Shown here piece after piece: positions 8,356 through 17,323 of a DNA stretch of 64,000 nucleotides. This DNA is from Bacillus sp. FJAT-28004. GTDB lineage: Bacteria > Bacillota > Bacilli > Paenibacillales > Paenibacillaceae. The stretch lies in NCBI RefSeq assembly GCF_001280845.1, contig NZ_LGHP01000002.1, forward strand, positions 1,109,613-1,173,612, written 5' to 3'. The stretch's first letter is position 1. Each line of letters starts with the position of its first letter. Both the position numbers and the translations under genes were made by a program. Below the pieces are notes generated by a model, which saw only the letters and a program-made list of their open reading frames with translations, searched no databases and was not told where the DNA came from.

Positions 8356-9300
8356 ATGAATCTGGTTACATTTCGCGAGGTTGTCAAAAAATACGATACT
8401 ACGATAACGGTTAATCATCTTAGTTTTAATATCGATAAGGGTGAAATCTTCGGCTTGCTGGGTCCAAATGGAGCGGGAAAAAGTACAACGATTCATATGT
8501 TGTCTGGTTTGCTGAATCCAAGCGGCGGAGATATTTTGGTAGACGGCTTTTCAATCCGCAAACAGCCGATTGAAGTAAAGAAACGGATCGGTTTAGTGCC
8601 GCAGGAGCTGGCTATCTATGAGACGTTGACTGCTCGCGAAAATGTTACTTTTTTTGCGAAGCTGTATGGCCTCAGAGGTACGCTGCTTCGTGATCGTGTT
8701 GATGAGGCACTGCAATTCGTAGGTTTACTGGACAAAGCGAAGGATAAACCTAGTACATTCTCAGGCGGTATGAAACGTAGACTCAACATTGCATGCGCCA
8801 TTATGCACCGACCTAAGCTGATCATTATGGATGAGCCAACCGTCGGGATCGATCCACAGTCGCGTAATCATATATTGGATTCCATAAGGGAATTGAACAA
8901 ATTAGGCTCCACTGTCATTTACACGAGCCATTACATGGAAGAGGTAGAAGCGATCTGCACAAGAATAGGCATTCTCGATAAAGGCAAACTTATCGCCTGC
9001 GGAACGAAGGATGAATTAAAGCGTCAGGTTGGCCAAGAAGAGAAGATTATATTTGATATTGATCAGAAATCGAAGCCAGCAATGACAGAGATTGTTGAGC
9101 ATCCAGGCGTGCTGCAGCTTGCCGAAAGAGATAATAGTATGACGCTTGAAGTGTCCGTGAAGGAATCATTATCCATTTTACAAGATTTATTGTTTATTCT
9201 ACAGAAGCATGGGATCAACATTCGCAAGTTGACACGGGTAGAGCCAAATCTCGAATCGCTTTTCCTGCAAATGACCGGGCGTACATTACGTGACGAATAG
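8356..9300 (+). CDS. ABC exporter ATPase, LnrL-like
   Basis: 314 residues: Walker A GPNGAGKST near residue 38, signature FSGGMKRRLN near 135, Walker B LIIMDEPTVGID near 156, and switch H in YTSHYMEEVE. A C-terminal extension of about 80 residues beyond the ABC core is typical of DrrA-type drug exporters. Sizes of this gene and the next two (314, 389 and 384 residues) closely match B. subtilis LnrL, LnrM and LnrN, which expel linearmycins and related lipid-targeting polyketides. Start ATG lies behind AAAGGATG. It is divergent from the two-component genes and is the first gene of an operon. Confidence 0.92.
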   Translation: MNLVTFREVVKKYDTTITVNHLSFNIDKGEIFGLLGPNGAGKSTTIHMLSGLLNPSGGDILVDGFSIRKQPIEVKKRIGLVPQELAIYETLTARENVTFFAKLYGLRGTLLRDRVDEALQFVGLLDKAKDKPSTFSGGMKRRLNIACAIMHRPKLIIMDEPTVGIDPQSRNHILDSIRELNKLGSTVIYTSHYMEEVEAICTRIGILDKGKLIACGTKDELKRQVGQEEKIIFDIDQKSKPAMTEIVEHPGVLQLAERDNSMTLEVSVKESLSILQDLLFILQKHGINIRKLTRVEPNLESLFLQMTGRTLRDE

Positions 9301-9312
9301 GAGATGATTACG

Positions 9313-10482
9313 ATGCCAACATGGTGGACAACAGCTTATTATGAGTTCATTAAATATAGCAGGATGCGCTCCGTTCTTATTATTTTGATCGCATTGCCCT
9401 TATTATTGATCCTGCTGCTTGGAAGCGCATTTGACACAGAGATTAAGCCGGCTAAAGTTGCTCTTTATCATGCAGATCAGGGAGAAATGAGCGCAAGCAT
9501 AGATTCATTTTGGAGTGATGAAGCTATAAAGCCATATGTGAAGGTATTGAATGCACAATCGGAGAACGAAGTGCGGGACTTGGTACGCGAAGGTATCGCT
9601 GATTATGGTGTATTTATTCCTGAAAATTTCTCTGGTGAGCTGATGGCAGGAGAAACGGCGAAATGGTCAACGTTTGAAGGACGCTATGAAGAGAAAAATA
9701 TTGCTGCGGCTGCAATCGTAAATAAATATATGGCAACCGTGAATTTGCAACTCGCTGCTATGGAGATCCTTGGACCGGAACTTGGTACGGGAAACCATGC
9801 ATCACAAAGCCAAGCAGGGGCAGGTGAACCACAAATAGAAACCAAAAATCTAGGCACGGGGGACAATCAATCATTTGGCAAAACAACAGCGATCCAATAT
9901 TATTCAGTCGCTTATTTGATTATGTTTCTACTCTACGGAGGCATGACGGCGACGATTGCTTTGCTGAATCAGAGGGAAGCTGGCACGCTGCAGCGGATGT
10001 ATGCGATTCCGGGCTCATTTAGAGCTATCGTGTTCGGAATAATTTTTGGAGGAGTTATGCTTTCAGTACTGCAAGCGGCTATTATCGTAGCATTTACAAC
10101 TTTGGTATACGGAGTAGAATGGGGACATAATTTTGGTGCAATTGCTCTGACTTGTTTGCTTACGACTATCGCTGGGGCTGGTCTTGCGATTACGATCTCG
10201 TCATTCGTACGGTCCAAAAAAACCACTCAAACTTTGTTCACCATCATCGTATTCAGTATGACCTTTCTCAGCGGCGGAATGATTACAGGAATAGAGAAGA
10301 TGGTTGGCGGTATCGATGAATTTACGCTTAATCATTGGGCTAATGAAAGTCTTCGAGCCGTCATGAGCGGTGCGGATACTTCGAATATATGGAATGGAAT
10401 CGGAATTCTTGGAGCGATCGCATTATGTATGACTATAATCGCAGTCATCAGGCTGCCAAAGGTGGTGAAGCAGCATGCCTAG
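9313..10482 (+). CDS. ABC-2 exporter permease, LnrM-like
   Basis: 389 residues with an N-terminal anchor (about 20-38), an extracytoplasmic domain of about 160 residues, and five C-terminal membrane segments. The coupling motif LLNQREAGTLQRMYAIPGS near residue 215 is typical of ABC2_membrane_3 permeases. AGGAG lies nine bases before the ATG at 9313; an ATG at 9304 directly abuts that site and is less likely. It is separated from the ATPase stop by 12 bp and overlaps the next permease by 8 bp, so the three are one operon. It should form half of a heterodimeric drug-export channel. Confidence 0.88.
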   Translation: MPTWWTTAYYEFIKYSRMRSVLIILIALPLLLILLLGSAFDTEIKPAKVALYHADQGEMSASIDSFWSDEAIKPYVKVLNAQSENEVRDLVREGIADYGVFIPENFSGELMAGETAKWSTFEGRYEEKNIAAAAIVNKYMATVNLQLAAMEILGPELGTGNHASQSQAGAGEPQIETKNLGTGDNQSFGKTTAIQYYSVAYLIMFLLYGGMTATIALLNQREAGTLQRMYAIPGSFRAIVFGIIFGGVMLSVLQAAIIVAFTTLVYGVEWGHNFGAIALTCLLTTIAGAGLAITISSFVRSKKTTQTLFTIIVFSMTFLSGGMITGIEKMVGGIDEFTLNHWANESLRAVMSGADTSNIWNGIGILGAIALCMTIIAVIRLPKVVKQHA

Positions 10483-11629
10483 TTTGCAAATTGCAGCACA
10501 TCTTGTACGCCGTACGATGGGGTCCCGGCGTGGATTGATTATGAACGTTATTGTTCCAGCTATTATTTTATCTGTAATGGCGGGATTGTTCTCAAGCATC
10601 GAGGGAGATAAAGCTGTTATTGTCGTTAATAACACAGACTCGGGGATATTAGGCGAATATCTGGCTTCCTCATTACAGAAAGAGTCGTTATACGAGATTC
10701 ATTCGGAGCCATCGATGAACGAACAGCAGTTAAAGGATCGTGTCTTAGACGGAAAAGCAGACGCTGCCATTTTTATTCCTTCGGATTTCTCTGCAAAAAT
10801 GCTTGAGGGAGATCAGTCTACTGCTCAGCTTTATCGAATGAATACGCAGCTCTGGAATGCCTCGCTTGCAGCTACTCTGGAAACTGAAGCTCATAAGCTG
10901 TTTTCCTCTGTTGCTCTTGTAAGAGGAGCTGACCGTGACGCTGCTGTGGATATAGCTATACTTACAGCTTTGCTAGAAGCACAAGCATCTCCTCATGCTA
11001 TCCTTGCTAATGAGGAAATGAAGCTAGGTAAAATTGTATCCAATCCCACAATGGTCGGTCTCATTCTTATGTTTGTAATGCTGCTCGTCAGTCAGTCAAT
11101 CGGCTTCATTATGGAAGATAGAGAGCAGCGTACGATGGCTAGAATGTACACAGCGCCGCTTCGTGCACTCGACATCGCCTTTGGAAATTTTGTAGGCAGC
11201 ATGCTAGTGGGCACCATACAGCTTCTAATCGTGCTTGGTTTAACTTACTACGTATTCGGTTACTCACCCGGAATTCCATTTGGAGAGATGCTGCTTGTAT
11301 TAGAATTCTTTTTGCTGGCGACTGTAGGCCTTGCTTCGGCGGTAGCAGGGCTAGTGCGCAACAGCACGCAGCTGTCTCAAATCAATAACATTATCATCGC
11401 TCCTTCCTGCATGATCAGCGGTTGCTTTTTCCCTTTATCCATGCTGCCTGATTTTATGCAAAAGCTTGCTAATTTTTTGCCGCAAAAATGGGCGATTACA
11501 GCGATTGATCGTTTAGGGGGTGGAAGCAGCTTCAGTGACATTATAATGCCGCTTCTTATCCTGCTTTTATTCGCTGCTGTATTGATCGCCTTTGGCTCGG
11601 CAGTGCTTAGACCAAACCGTACCAGCTAA
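10475..11629 (+). CDS. ABC-2 exporter permease, LnrN-like
   Basis: 384 residues with the same plan as the preceding permease: an N-terminal anchor (about 22-40), an extracytoplasmic domain, then several membrane segments from about 190 onward. IMEDREQRTMARMYTAPL near residue 210 is the conserved coupling motif. The start lies inside the end of the preceding gene (8-bp overlap), implying translational coupling. It is the second half of the heterodimeric channel of the LnrLMN-like exporter. No clear terminator follows before the proS leader. Confidence 0.88.
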   Translation: MPSLQIAAHLVRRTMGSRRGLIMNVIVPAIILSVMAGLFSSIEGDKAVIVVNNTDSGILGEYLASSLQKESLYEIHSEPSMNEQQLKDRVLDGKADAAIFIPSDFSAKMLEGDQSTAQLYRMNTQLWNASLAATLETEAHKLFSSVALVRGADRDAAVDIAILTALLEAQASPHAILANEEMKLGKIVSNPTMVGLILMFVMLLVSQSIGFIMEDREQRTMARMYTAPLRALDIAFGNFVGSMLVGTIQLLIVLGLTYYVFGYSPGIPFGEMLLVLEFFLLATVGLASAVAGLVRNSTQLSQINNIIIAPSCMISGCFFPLSMLPDFMQKLANFLPQKWAITAIDRLGGGSSFSDIIMPLLILLLFAAVLIAFGSAVLRPNRTS

Positions 11630-11654
11630 TCATAAGAGCTAACAAGTGATAGGC

Positions 11655-11683
11655 TTGACTTCATCAACGTTGTATTGTAAATT
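11655..11683 (+). promoter_or_regulatory. proS: Candidate sigma-A promoter of the proS T-box transcript
   Basis: TTGACT and TAAATT are separated by 17 bp. They lie about 70 bp upstream of the first recognisable leader stem. Confidence 0.5.
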
Positions 11684-11739
11684 GGTCAAAAGTTAGTCAC
11701 ATCATAATAGCGTCGACCAAGGCTATGTTAATCAGCAAA

Positions 11740-11950
11740 CGTTTATATCAGAGAGGAAGCCCGAAGGCTGCAAGGCTTCTATGAACGATTGATTATACCC
11801 TATCTTGCGAGCTGCAGTGGTAAGTGTAAGCTTCTTCCGCTGCCGGAATATTCATTCCGTTATCTATTGAGAGTTGTCCAGATTTGTTGGCGGCTATTTG
11901 AGGGTGGTACCACGAACGCATTCGTCCCTTACGAATGCGTTCTTTTTGTT
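11740..11950 (+). promoter_or_regulatory. proS: T-box riboswitch controlling proS
   Basis: The antiterminator sequence GGGTGGTACC is at 11902-11911. It is followed by a 12-bp terminator stem (GAACGCATTCGT at 11914-11925, partner at 11931-11942) and a T run. The 5' part has an AGAGAG-type start and a GAAGCC/GGCTTC hairpin around 11755-11780. A proline specifier, CCC or CCT at 11798-11801, follows. Uncharged proline tRNA should stabilise the antiterminator and allow proS transcription. Leader identity is firm; the exact specifier is inference. Confidence 0.9.
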
Positions 11951-11991
11951 TTTTTATTTCTTGAATCCTAATTATTGGAGGGGTATCCATC

Positions 11992-13701
11992 ATGAGACAG
12001 AGTAAGCTTTTAATGCCGACCTTGCGCGAGGCACCGTCAGAAGCGGAAGCAGCCAGCCATCAATTAATGCTGCGGGCAGGTCTTATCAGACAGCTTGCGG
12101 CGGGTATTTACACGTATTTGCCGCTCGGCAGGCGCGTGCTTAGAAAGCTCGAGCAGATCGTAAGAGAAGAAATGGATCAAGCCGGAGCTCAGGAGGTATT
12201 AATGCCTGCTATGCAGCCCGCAGAACTGTGGCAGCAATCAGGCCGATATGAAGTATATGGACCGGAGCTTATGCGGCTGCGTGATCGACATGAACGAGAA
12301 TTTACGCTTGGACCAACACATGAAGAAGTGATAACAGCTTTGGTTCGCGGCGAGGTAAGTTCTTATCGGCAGCTGCCGATGACGCTTTACCAGATTCAAA
12401 CCAAATTCCGTGATGAGAAGCGTCCACGGTATGGCTTGCTCCGCGGCAGAGAGTTTTTAATGAAGGATGCCTACTCCTTTGATGAGGATTGGGATGGACT
12501 TCACCGCAGCTATACTAGCATGTATGAAGCCTATAATCGCATCTTCACACGTTGTGGACTGAATTACCGTCCAGTTGAAGCTGATGCAGGCTCAATAGGC
12601 GGAGAAGGCGGTACACATGAATTTATGGCATTGGCTGATATCGGTGAAGACACGATCGCTGTTTGCAATACATGCGATTATGCGGCGAATCTGGAGAAAG
12701 CTGAATACAAGATGCTGGGACGATCAGCTGATGTTCCTTCACAGCAGCATAAAGATGATGGGCTAGTTCGTCATCATACGCCGGATATAAAGAAAATAGA
12801 CCAGCTCGTCGAGGCGTTTGGCCTTGGAGCAGATGCTTTTATGAAAACACTGATTTATGTTGCTGACGGTAATCCAGTAGCCGTCATTGTGCGGGGAGAC
12901 CATGAAGTCAATGAAATAAAAGTGAAAAACGCGCTAGCAGTGGCTCACCTTGAGCTTGCGGATCCAGCTACGACAGAGCGAGTGACTGGCGCGCCTACCG
13001 GCTTTGCCGGGCCAATCGGCTTGCAAATTCCTATTTACGCTGACCATGCTGTTCTGGCGATGGAAGCGGGCATAGCCGGAGCAAATGAACAGGATTTTCA
13101 TATTGGCAATGTAATTCCAAGCGTTCATTTGGCGAATGTGCAGGCAGGCGATTATCGCAATGCTGCAGAAGGAGACGGCTGCCCACGATGCGAGACAGGA
13201 AGTTTGGTTTTTTACCGCGGCATTGAGGTTGGCCATGTGTTCAAGCTGGGAACCAAATACAGTGAGGCGCTAAATGCTAAGTTTTTAAATGCATCGGGCT
13301 CGGAGCAGCCTTTAATTATGGGCTGTTATGGAATCGGGGTTTCACGTTTGCTCTCCGCCGTGCTTGAGCAGCATTCCGACAGCAATGGTATCGTATGGCC
13401 TAAATCGATTGCACCCTACCAAGTTCATGTAGTACCTGTATCAGCGAAGGATCAGGTTCAAATGGATTTGGCGGCACATATTACAGCAAGACTTCTTGAG
13501 GCTGGGGTGGAGACGCTGCTCGATGATCGTGACGAGCGCCCAGGCGTCAAATTCAAAGACTCCGATCTTATCGGCATACCACTACGTATTGTAGTAGGTA
13601 AACATGCTGCTGATGGAATTGTTGAGCTTAAGCAAAGGAACGAGTTAGAAGTACAGAAGCTAAGCTTAGAGGAAGCAATCGCTTTTGCACTACGAAACTA
13701 A
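11992..13701 (+). CDS. proS: Prolyl-tRNA synthetase
   Basis: 569 residues, the length of bacterial-type ProRS with the editing insertion. Class II motif 1 is in the opening LPLGRRVLRKLEQIVREEMD region, motif 2 in QIQTKFRDEKRPRYGLLRGREFLMKD (about 140-165), motif 3 in MGCYGIGVSRLLSAVLEQ near 445. The INS editing domain lies between about 225 and 400, and the anticodon-binding domain at the C-terminus. It attaches proline to tRNA-Pro in the cytoplasm. GGAGG precedes the ATG, and expression is governed by the upstream T-box. It is monocistronic, ending at a hairpin at 13762. Confidence 0.97.
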   Translation: MRQSKLLMPTLREAPSEAEAASHQLMLRAGLIRQLAAGIYTYLPLGRRVLRKLEQIVREEMDQAGAQEVLMPAMQPAELWQQSGRYEVYGPELMRLRDRHEREFTLGPTHEEVITALVRGEVSSYRQLPMTLYQIQTKFRDEKRPRYGLLRGREFLMKDAYSFDEDWDGLHRSYTSMYEAYNRIFTRCGLNYRPVEADAGSIGGEGGTHEFMALADIGEDTIAVCNTCDYAANLEKAEYKMLGRSADVPSQQHKDDGLVRHHTPDIKKIDQLVEAFGLGADAFMKTLIYVADGNPVAVIVRGDHEVNEIKVKNALAVAHLELADPATTERVTGAPTGFAGPIGLQIPIYADHAVLAMEAGIAGANEQDFHIGNVIPSVHLANVQAGDYRNAAEGDGCPRCETGSLVFYRGIEVGHVFKLGTKYSEALNAKFLNASGSEQPLIMGCYGIGVSRLLSAVLEQHSDSNGIVWPKSIAPYQVHVVPVSAKDQVQMDLAAHITARLLEAGVETLLDDRDERPGVKFKDSDLIGIPLRIVVGKHAADGIVELKQRNELEVQKLSLEEAIAFALRN

Positions 13702-13761
13702 AATAGAAAACATAAGCATCAAACTGGATAAAAAAATTCACGTTTGCCTATGGAATATTTA

Positions 13762-13812
13762 AAAAAAAGGGAACGAGACGACTTCAATTTTAGTCGATCG
13801 CGCCCTTTTTTT
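13762..13812 (+). terminator. Terminator after proS
   Basis: A-rich GGG start, inner stem CGACT/AGTCG, closing CCC and seven T residues. Confidence 0.75.
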
Positions 13813-13945
13813 AGATAAGTCGGTTGTAAGCGTAAAATTAGTCAATAATCCAAGTTGCCAGAACATAAGATGGAGTATAAGATGAAAGTAAGAATAAATT
13901 ATCAGAACATTTCGTCAACTATTCTGAAGTAAGGGAGGGATTGCC

Positions 13946-14542
13946 GTGAACAAAAGCCATGAAGTCGAATATTGCAATTTGGAGCTGCGATTTGACCGGC
14001 GGCAAATCCAAAATCTCATCCGCGATCTTATTCAGGAAGGGTACTCCTTGTATTGGAGTGAGACGGAGGGTCAGTTCCTTGTATCCATTCGAACTGGTCG
14101 CAAGCTCGTTAAGCTTCAGTTCCAGCGAATGAAGAATCGTTACAAAATTGTCGGGGACTACATTATTAAAGATGAGAAGCTGTCAGAATTAATTGAAAAG
14201 CTGATTAACGACACACGTGGTCATGCGATTGTGAAGCGCATTAAAGATCGTCAAATCGTCATTGAGAGTATTATGTTCGGTGAGATTATACGACTCGTGG
14301 AGGTGTCCGGTATGGAGCATCGGATTATTTATCAGAAGAAGCCTTTCGTTACAATAGAAGAAATGATTAGAGCTTTTCAATCAAAGCGCGCAGAGGAAAG
14401 AGCTGTTGTACTTCGTTACGAGCTGGATTATGAGCTATCGATGCTATTTGATGCCTTACAAGGCAATGACGAGGAAGCGGTTACGGAATCTAAAGAGCGA
14501 CTAAACACACTTCGCTCGGAAATGTTGCAATTGGAACTCTGA
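13946..14542 (+). CDS. Conserved hypothetical protein (198 aa), no recognised domain
   Basis: A GTG start lies seven bases after GGGAGG. The protein is cytoplasmic, charged and without membrane segments. The first half (about 10-80) alternates strands such as GYSLYWSETEGQFLVSIRTG with helices; the C-terminal third is helical and rich in Glu/Arg. I do not recognise the family. It lies alone between two terminators (after proS and at 14569), so it is a single transcription unit with its own strong ribosome site. Composition matches its neighbours, giving no sign of recent transfer. It is probably a lineage-restricted protein of the Paenibacillaceae, but that is a guess. Confidence 0.75.
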   Translation: MNKSHEVEYCNLELRFDRRQIQNLIRDLIQEGYSLYWSETEGQFLVSIRTGRKLVKLQFQRMKNRYKIVGDYIIKDEKLSELIEKLINDTRGHAIVKRIKDRQIVIESIMFGEIIRLVEVSGMEHRIIYQKKPFVTIEEMIRAFQSKRAEERAVVLRYELDYELSMLFDALQGNDEEAVTESKERLNTLRSEMLQLEL

Positions 14543-14568
14543 TGATGGAAGCTGGCCCCCATTTGAAA

Positions 14569-14621
14569 ACATAAAAACGATCAAAAGCTGGCCACCGTGC
14601 AGCATTTGATCGTTTTTATGT
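14569..14621. terminator. Bidirectional-looking terminator hairpin
   Basis: ACATAAAAACGATCAAA at 14569-14585 pairs perfectly (17 bp) with 14605-14621. A/T runs flank the GATC core on both sides. Confidence 0.85.
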
Positions 14622-14826
14622 TGTGTTTATGTCTGAAATAGCAGCTTTGTTTTCATAAATAACGCATGGGTTTTCGGTATATATAAGGTAAACTTTTTAG
14701 TTCACTCAATATTTTTGATGCTTCAATTGCGACATTTTTCCTCATAGACAGTTTTCTTCTTGGCGTAAAAAGAGTAAAATGAAACTATTGTGACCAAAAA
14801 TAGATGATGAAGGATGGAAGAACCAG

Positions 14827-16239
14827 ATGTCAAAACAGCAAATTGGTGTAATTGGATTAGCCGTAATGGGTAAGAACCTTGCCCTTAACATTGAAAGCAG
14901 AGGTTTCACGGTATCGGTGTTCAACCGCTCCCGCGAGAAGACTGATGATCTTGTTCAAGAAGCAGCTGGAAAAAATCTTGTGCCTACTTATACAATTGAA
15001 GAATTTGTTCAATCTTTGGAAGTTCCTCGTAAAATTTTGATTATGGTTCAAGCTGGAGCAGGAACAGATGCAACAATTGATTCGCTCGTTCCACATTTGG
15101 CTGAAGGCGATATCATCATTGATGGCGGAAACGCTTATTTCCCTGATACCGTACGTCGCAGCAAAGACCTTGAAGCACAAGGATTCCGTTTTATCGGAAC
15201 TGGCGTTTCTGGCGGCGAAGAAGGCGCATTAAAAGGACCATCTATCATGCCGGGTGGACAAAAATCCGCTTATGAGCTAGTTGAACCGATCCTTACTGCT
15301 ATTTCCGCTAAAGTTGGAGATGATGCTTGCTGCACCTATATCGGACCAGATGGCGCCGGACATTATGTGAAAATGGTACATAACGGAATCGAGTACGGTG
15401 ATATGCAGCTGATTTGCGAAGCATATGACCTTCTTAAAAACGTACTTAATGTTAGCGCTGAAGAGCTTCACGAAATTTTCTCCGAGTGGAATAAAGGCGA
15501 GCTTGACAGCTACCTCATCGAGATTACTAGAGATATCTTCTCGAAATACGATCCTGAAACTGGCAAGCCAATGGTTGATGTTATCCTTGATTCCGCTGGT
15601 CAAAAAGGTACTGGAAAATGGACGAGCCAAAGCTCGCTTGATCTTGGCGTACCGCTTTCAATTATTACAGAATCCGTATTTACACGCTTCTTGTCCGCTA
15701 TGAAGGAAGAGCGCGTTGCTGCAAGCAAAGTACTTAACGGTCCTGCGAAAACACCTTTCCAAGGTGACAGAGCAGCATTTATCGAATCTGTTCGTAAAGC
15801 GCTATTCGCAAGTAAAATTTGCTCGTACGCACAAGGTTTTGCTCAAATGCGTGCAGCTTCCGAAGAATATAACTGGGATCTTAATTACGGCGAAATCGCA
15901 ATGATCTTCCGCGGCGGCTGCATTATCCGTGCTCGCTTCCTGCAAAATATCAAAGACGCTTACGACCGTGATCCTAACCTGCGCAACCTATTGCTTGATT
16001 CTTATTTCCAAAACATCGTTGAGTCGTACCAAGGGGCTTGGCGTGAGGTGATTTCCGCTGCTGTTACGAACGGAGTACCGGTTCCTGCATTCTCAAGTGC
16101 TATTGCTTACTTCGACAGCTACCGTACTGAGCGTTTGCCTGCGAACCTGCTTCAAGCGCAGCGCGACTACTTCGGTGCTCACACGTTCAAACGTGTGGAC
16201 AAAGAAGGCAGCTTCCACTTCAACTGGATGCAATCTTAA
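14827..16239 (+). CDS. gndA: 6-phosphogluconate dehydrogenase, decarboxylating
   Basis: 470 residues, the standard length. The N-terminal Rossmann motif is GLAVMGKNLALNIESRG, with NRS at 33-35 as the NADP-type phosphate-binding site. Substrate and catalytic motifs include GTGVSGGEEGALKGPSIMPG, HYVKMVHNGIEYGDMQLICE and GTGKWTSQSSLDLGVP. The C-terminal tail has YFGAHTFKRVD. It oxidises 6-phosphogluconate to ribulose 5-phosphate in the oxidative pentose phosphate pathway, producing NADPH. It stands alone: terminators precede it and an opposing gene follows after 13 bp. Confidence 0.97.
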   Translation: MSKQQIGVIGLAVMGKNLALNIESRGFTVSVFNRSREKTDDLVQEAAGKNLVPTYTIEEFVQSLEVPRKILIMVQAGAGTDATIDSLVPHLAEGDIIIDGGNAYFPDTVRRSKDLEAQGFRFIGTGVSGGEEGALKGPSIMPGGQKSAYELVEPILTAISAKVGDDACCTYIGPDGAGHYVKMVHNGIEYGDMQLICEAYDLLKNVLNVSAEELHEIFSEWNKGELDSYLIEITRDIFSKYDPETGKPMVDVILDSAGQKGTGKWTSQSSLDLGVPLSIITESVFTRFLSAMKEERVAASKVLNGPAKTPFQGDRAAFIESVRKALFASKICSYAQGFAQMRAASEEYNWDLNYGEIAMIFRGGCIIRARFLQNIKDAYDRDPNLRNLLLDSYFQNIVESYQGAWREVISAAVTNGVPVPAFSSAIAYFDSYRTERLPANLLQAQRDYFGAHTFKRVDKEGSFHFNWMQS

Positions 16240-16252
16240 TTCGAGCAGCCAT

Positions 16253-16576
16253 TTAACGCTTCGTCTCGCGAGGATTGTCCTTATTTAAGCCATATGCTGC
16301 TTGACGAAGACAGTCACGCAGCCGATCGGCCTCTTGATTGGAATAATGTCTGCGATGTATAAGCGACATGGCCGCTTCGGCGAAGAAATGAAAATTTTGC
16401 ATTAAGCGTGGCTGCGTAAGATCCATTAAGGCTGGATCTTCGTCAGCCACCTTTTTTTTAATAAATTCAAGCATCCAGACAACATCTTCCCGGCAAAGGG
16501 GATGATCGGGATCGAGAATGCGATTGATGCGTTTTTGAGTTGGACTCTGGTCTGGCAATTGAAGATCACTGCTCAT
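16253..16576 (-). CDS. Small hypothetical helical protein
   Basis: About 107 residues from the ATG at 16576, which has AGGAG 11 bases upstream. In-frame ATGs at 16585 and 16621 are either too close to or upstream of that site. The protein is helical, with no membrane segment and a conserved-looking core of histidines and tryptophan (DHPLCREDVVWMLEFIKKK). I do not recognise the family. It converges on gndA with only 13 bp between the genes and is divergent from aroK. Confidence 0.6.
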   Translation of the reverse strand: MSSDLQLPDQSPTQKRINRILDPDHPLCREDVVWMLEFIKKKVADEDPALMDLTQPRLMQNFHFFAEAAMSLIHRRHYSNQEADRLRDCLRQAAYGLNKDNPRETKR

Positions 16577-16721
16577 CGCTAACATCACTCCTATTCTCGA
16601 ATAAACATCTTTATCATCCATACGGCATATATAACTTTTTTATACCCTAGAATTACAAAAAAATGATATGATATTGTAGAAAAATTGGTTTAACAAGAAC
16701 GAAAAGGGTGAAACGGTTACG

Positions 16722-17246
16722 ATGGGAAGGCAACAATTGAGTAAATTAGTGCTTATCGGGTTTATGGGAACCGGCAAATCAACCGTCAGCAAGCTGCTTT
16801 CCGAGAAAGTGGGCTGCAAGCGCCTCGACGGCGATGAGGAAATCGAAAGGCATGAGAATAAACGGATTTCTGATATTTTCGCATCGGATGGCGAAGCAGG
16901 CTTTCGAGTCATCGAAACCAAAGTGCTTGGAACGATTTTGGAGAGCGAGGATACGTGCGTAGTCGCAACCGGCGGCGGCGCAGTGCTAAGCCCAGTCAAT
17001 CGTGAACTTATGCTTAACAGCGGTTTTGTCGTAGCTTTGAAGGCGAGTCCAGAACAGATTATTGCACGGGTTAAGACGGACACAGAGCGACCTTTGCTTC
17101 AAGGCGATGCAGAAGAGCGAGTGAATCTGCTGCTAAAGCAGCGCGAGCATGCTTACGATTTTGCCCATTTTACGATTGATACGACAAATATGAGTGTGGA
17201 AGAGATTGTTGCTGTAATACTTGAGCAATGGTCACTTCATCAATAA
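16722..17246 (+). CDS. aroK: Shikimate kinase
   Basis: 174 residues, the normal size. Walker A GFMGTGKST near residue 14, the shikimate-binding D-G-D-E-E-I motif near 37 (D of the DxD type), FRVIE near 60, the GGGAVL glycine triplet near 85, and lid residues TERPLL near 115. It phosphorylates shikimate with ATP in chorismate synthesis. Its stop lies 77 bp before aroA, which catalyses the next step, so the pair probably forms an operon. Confidence 0.94.
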   Translation: MGRQQLSKLVLIGFMGTGKSTVSKLLSEKVGCKRLDGDEEIERHENKRISDIFASDGEAGFRVIETKVLGTILESEDTCVVATGGGAVLSPVNRELMLNSGFVVALKASPEQIIARVKTDTERPLLQGDAEERVNLLLKQREHAYDFAHFTIDTTNMSVEEIVAVILEQWSLHQ

Positions 17247-17323
17247 CCGATTTCATCATCACTTCAATCAGCCTATCGGCTGTAGATGTGTATATATTAT
17301 TGTAAAGGGAGATCATACGAACT

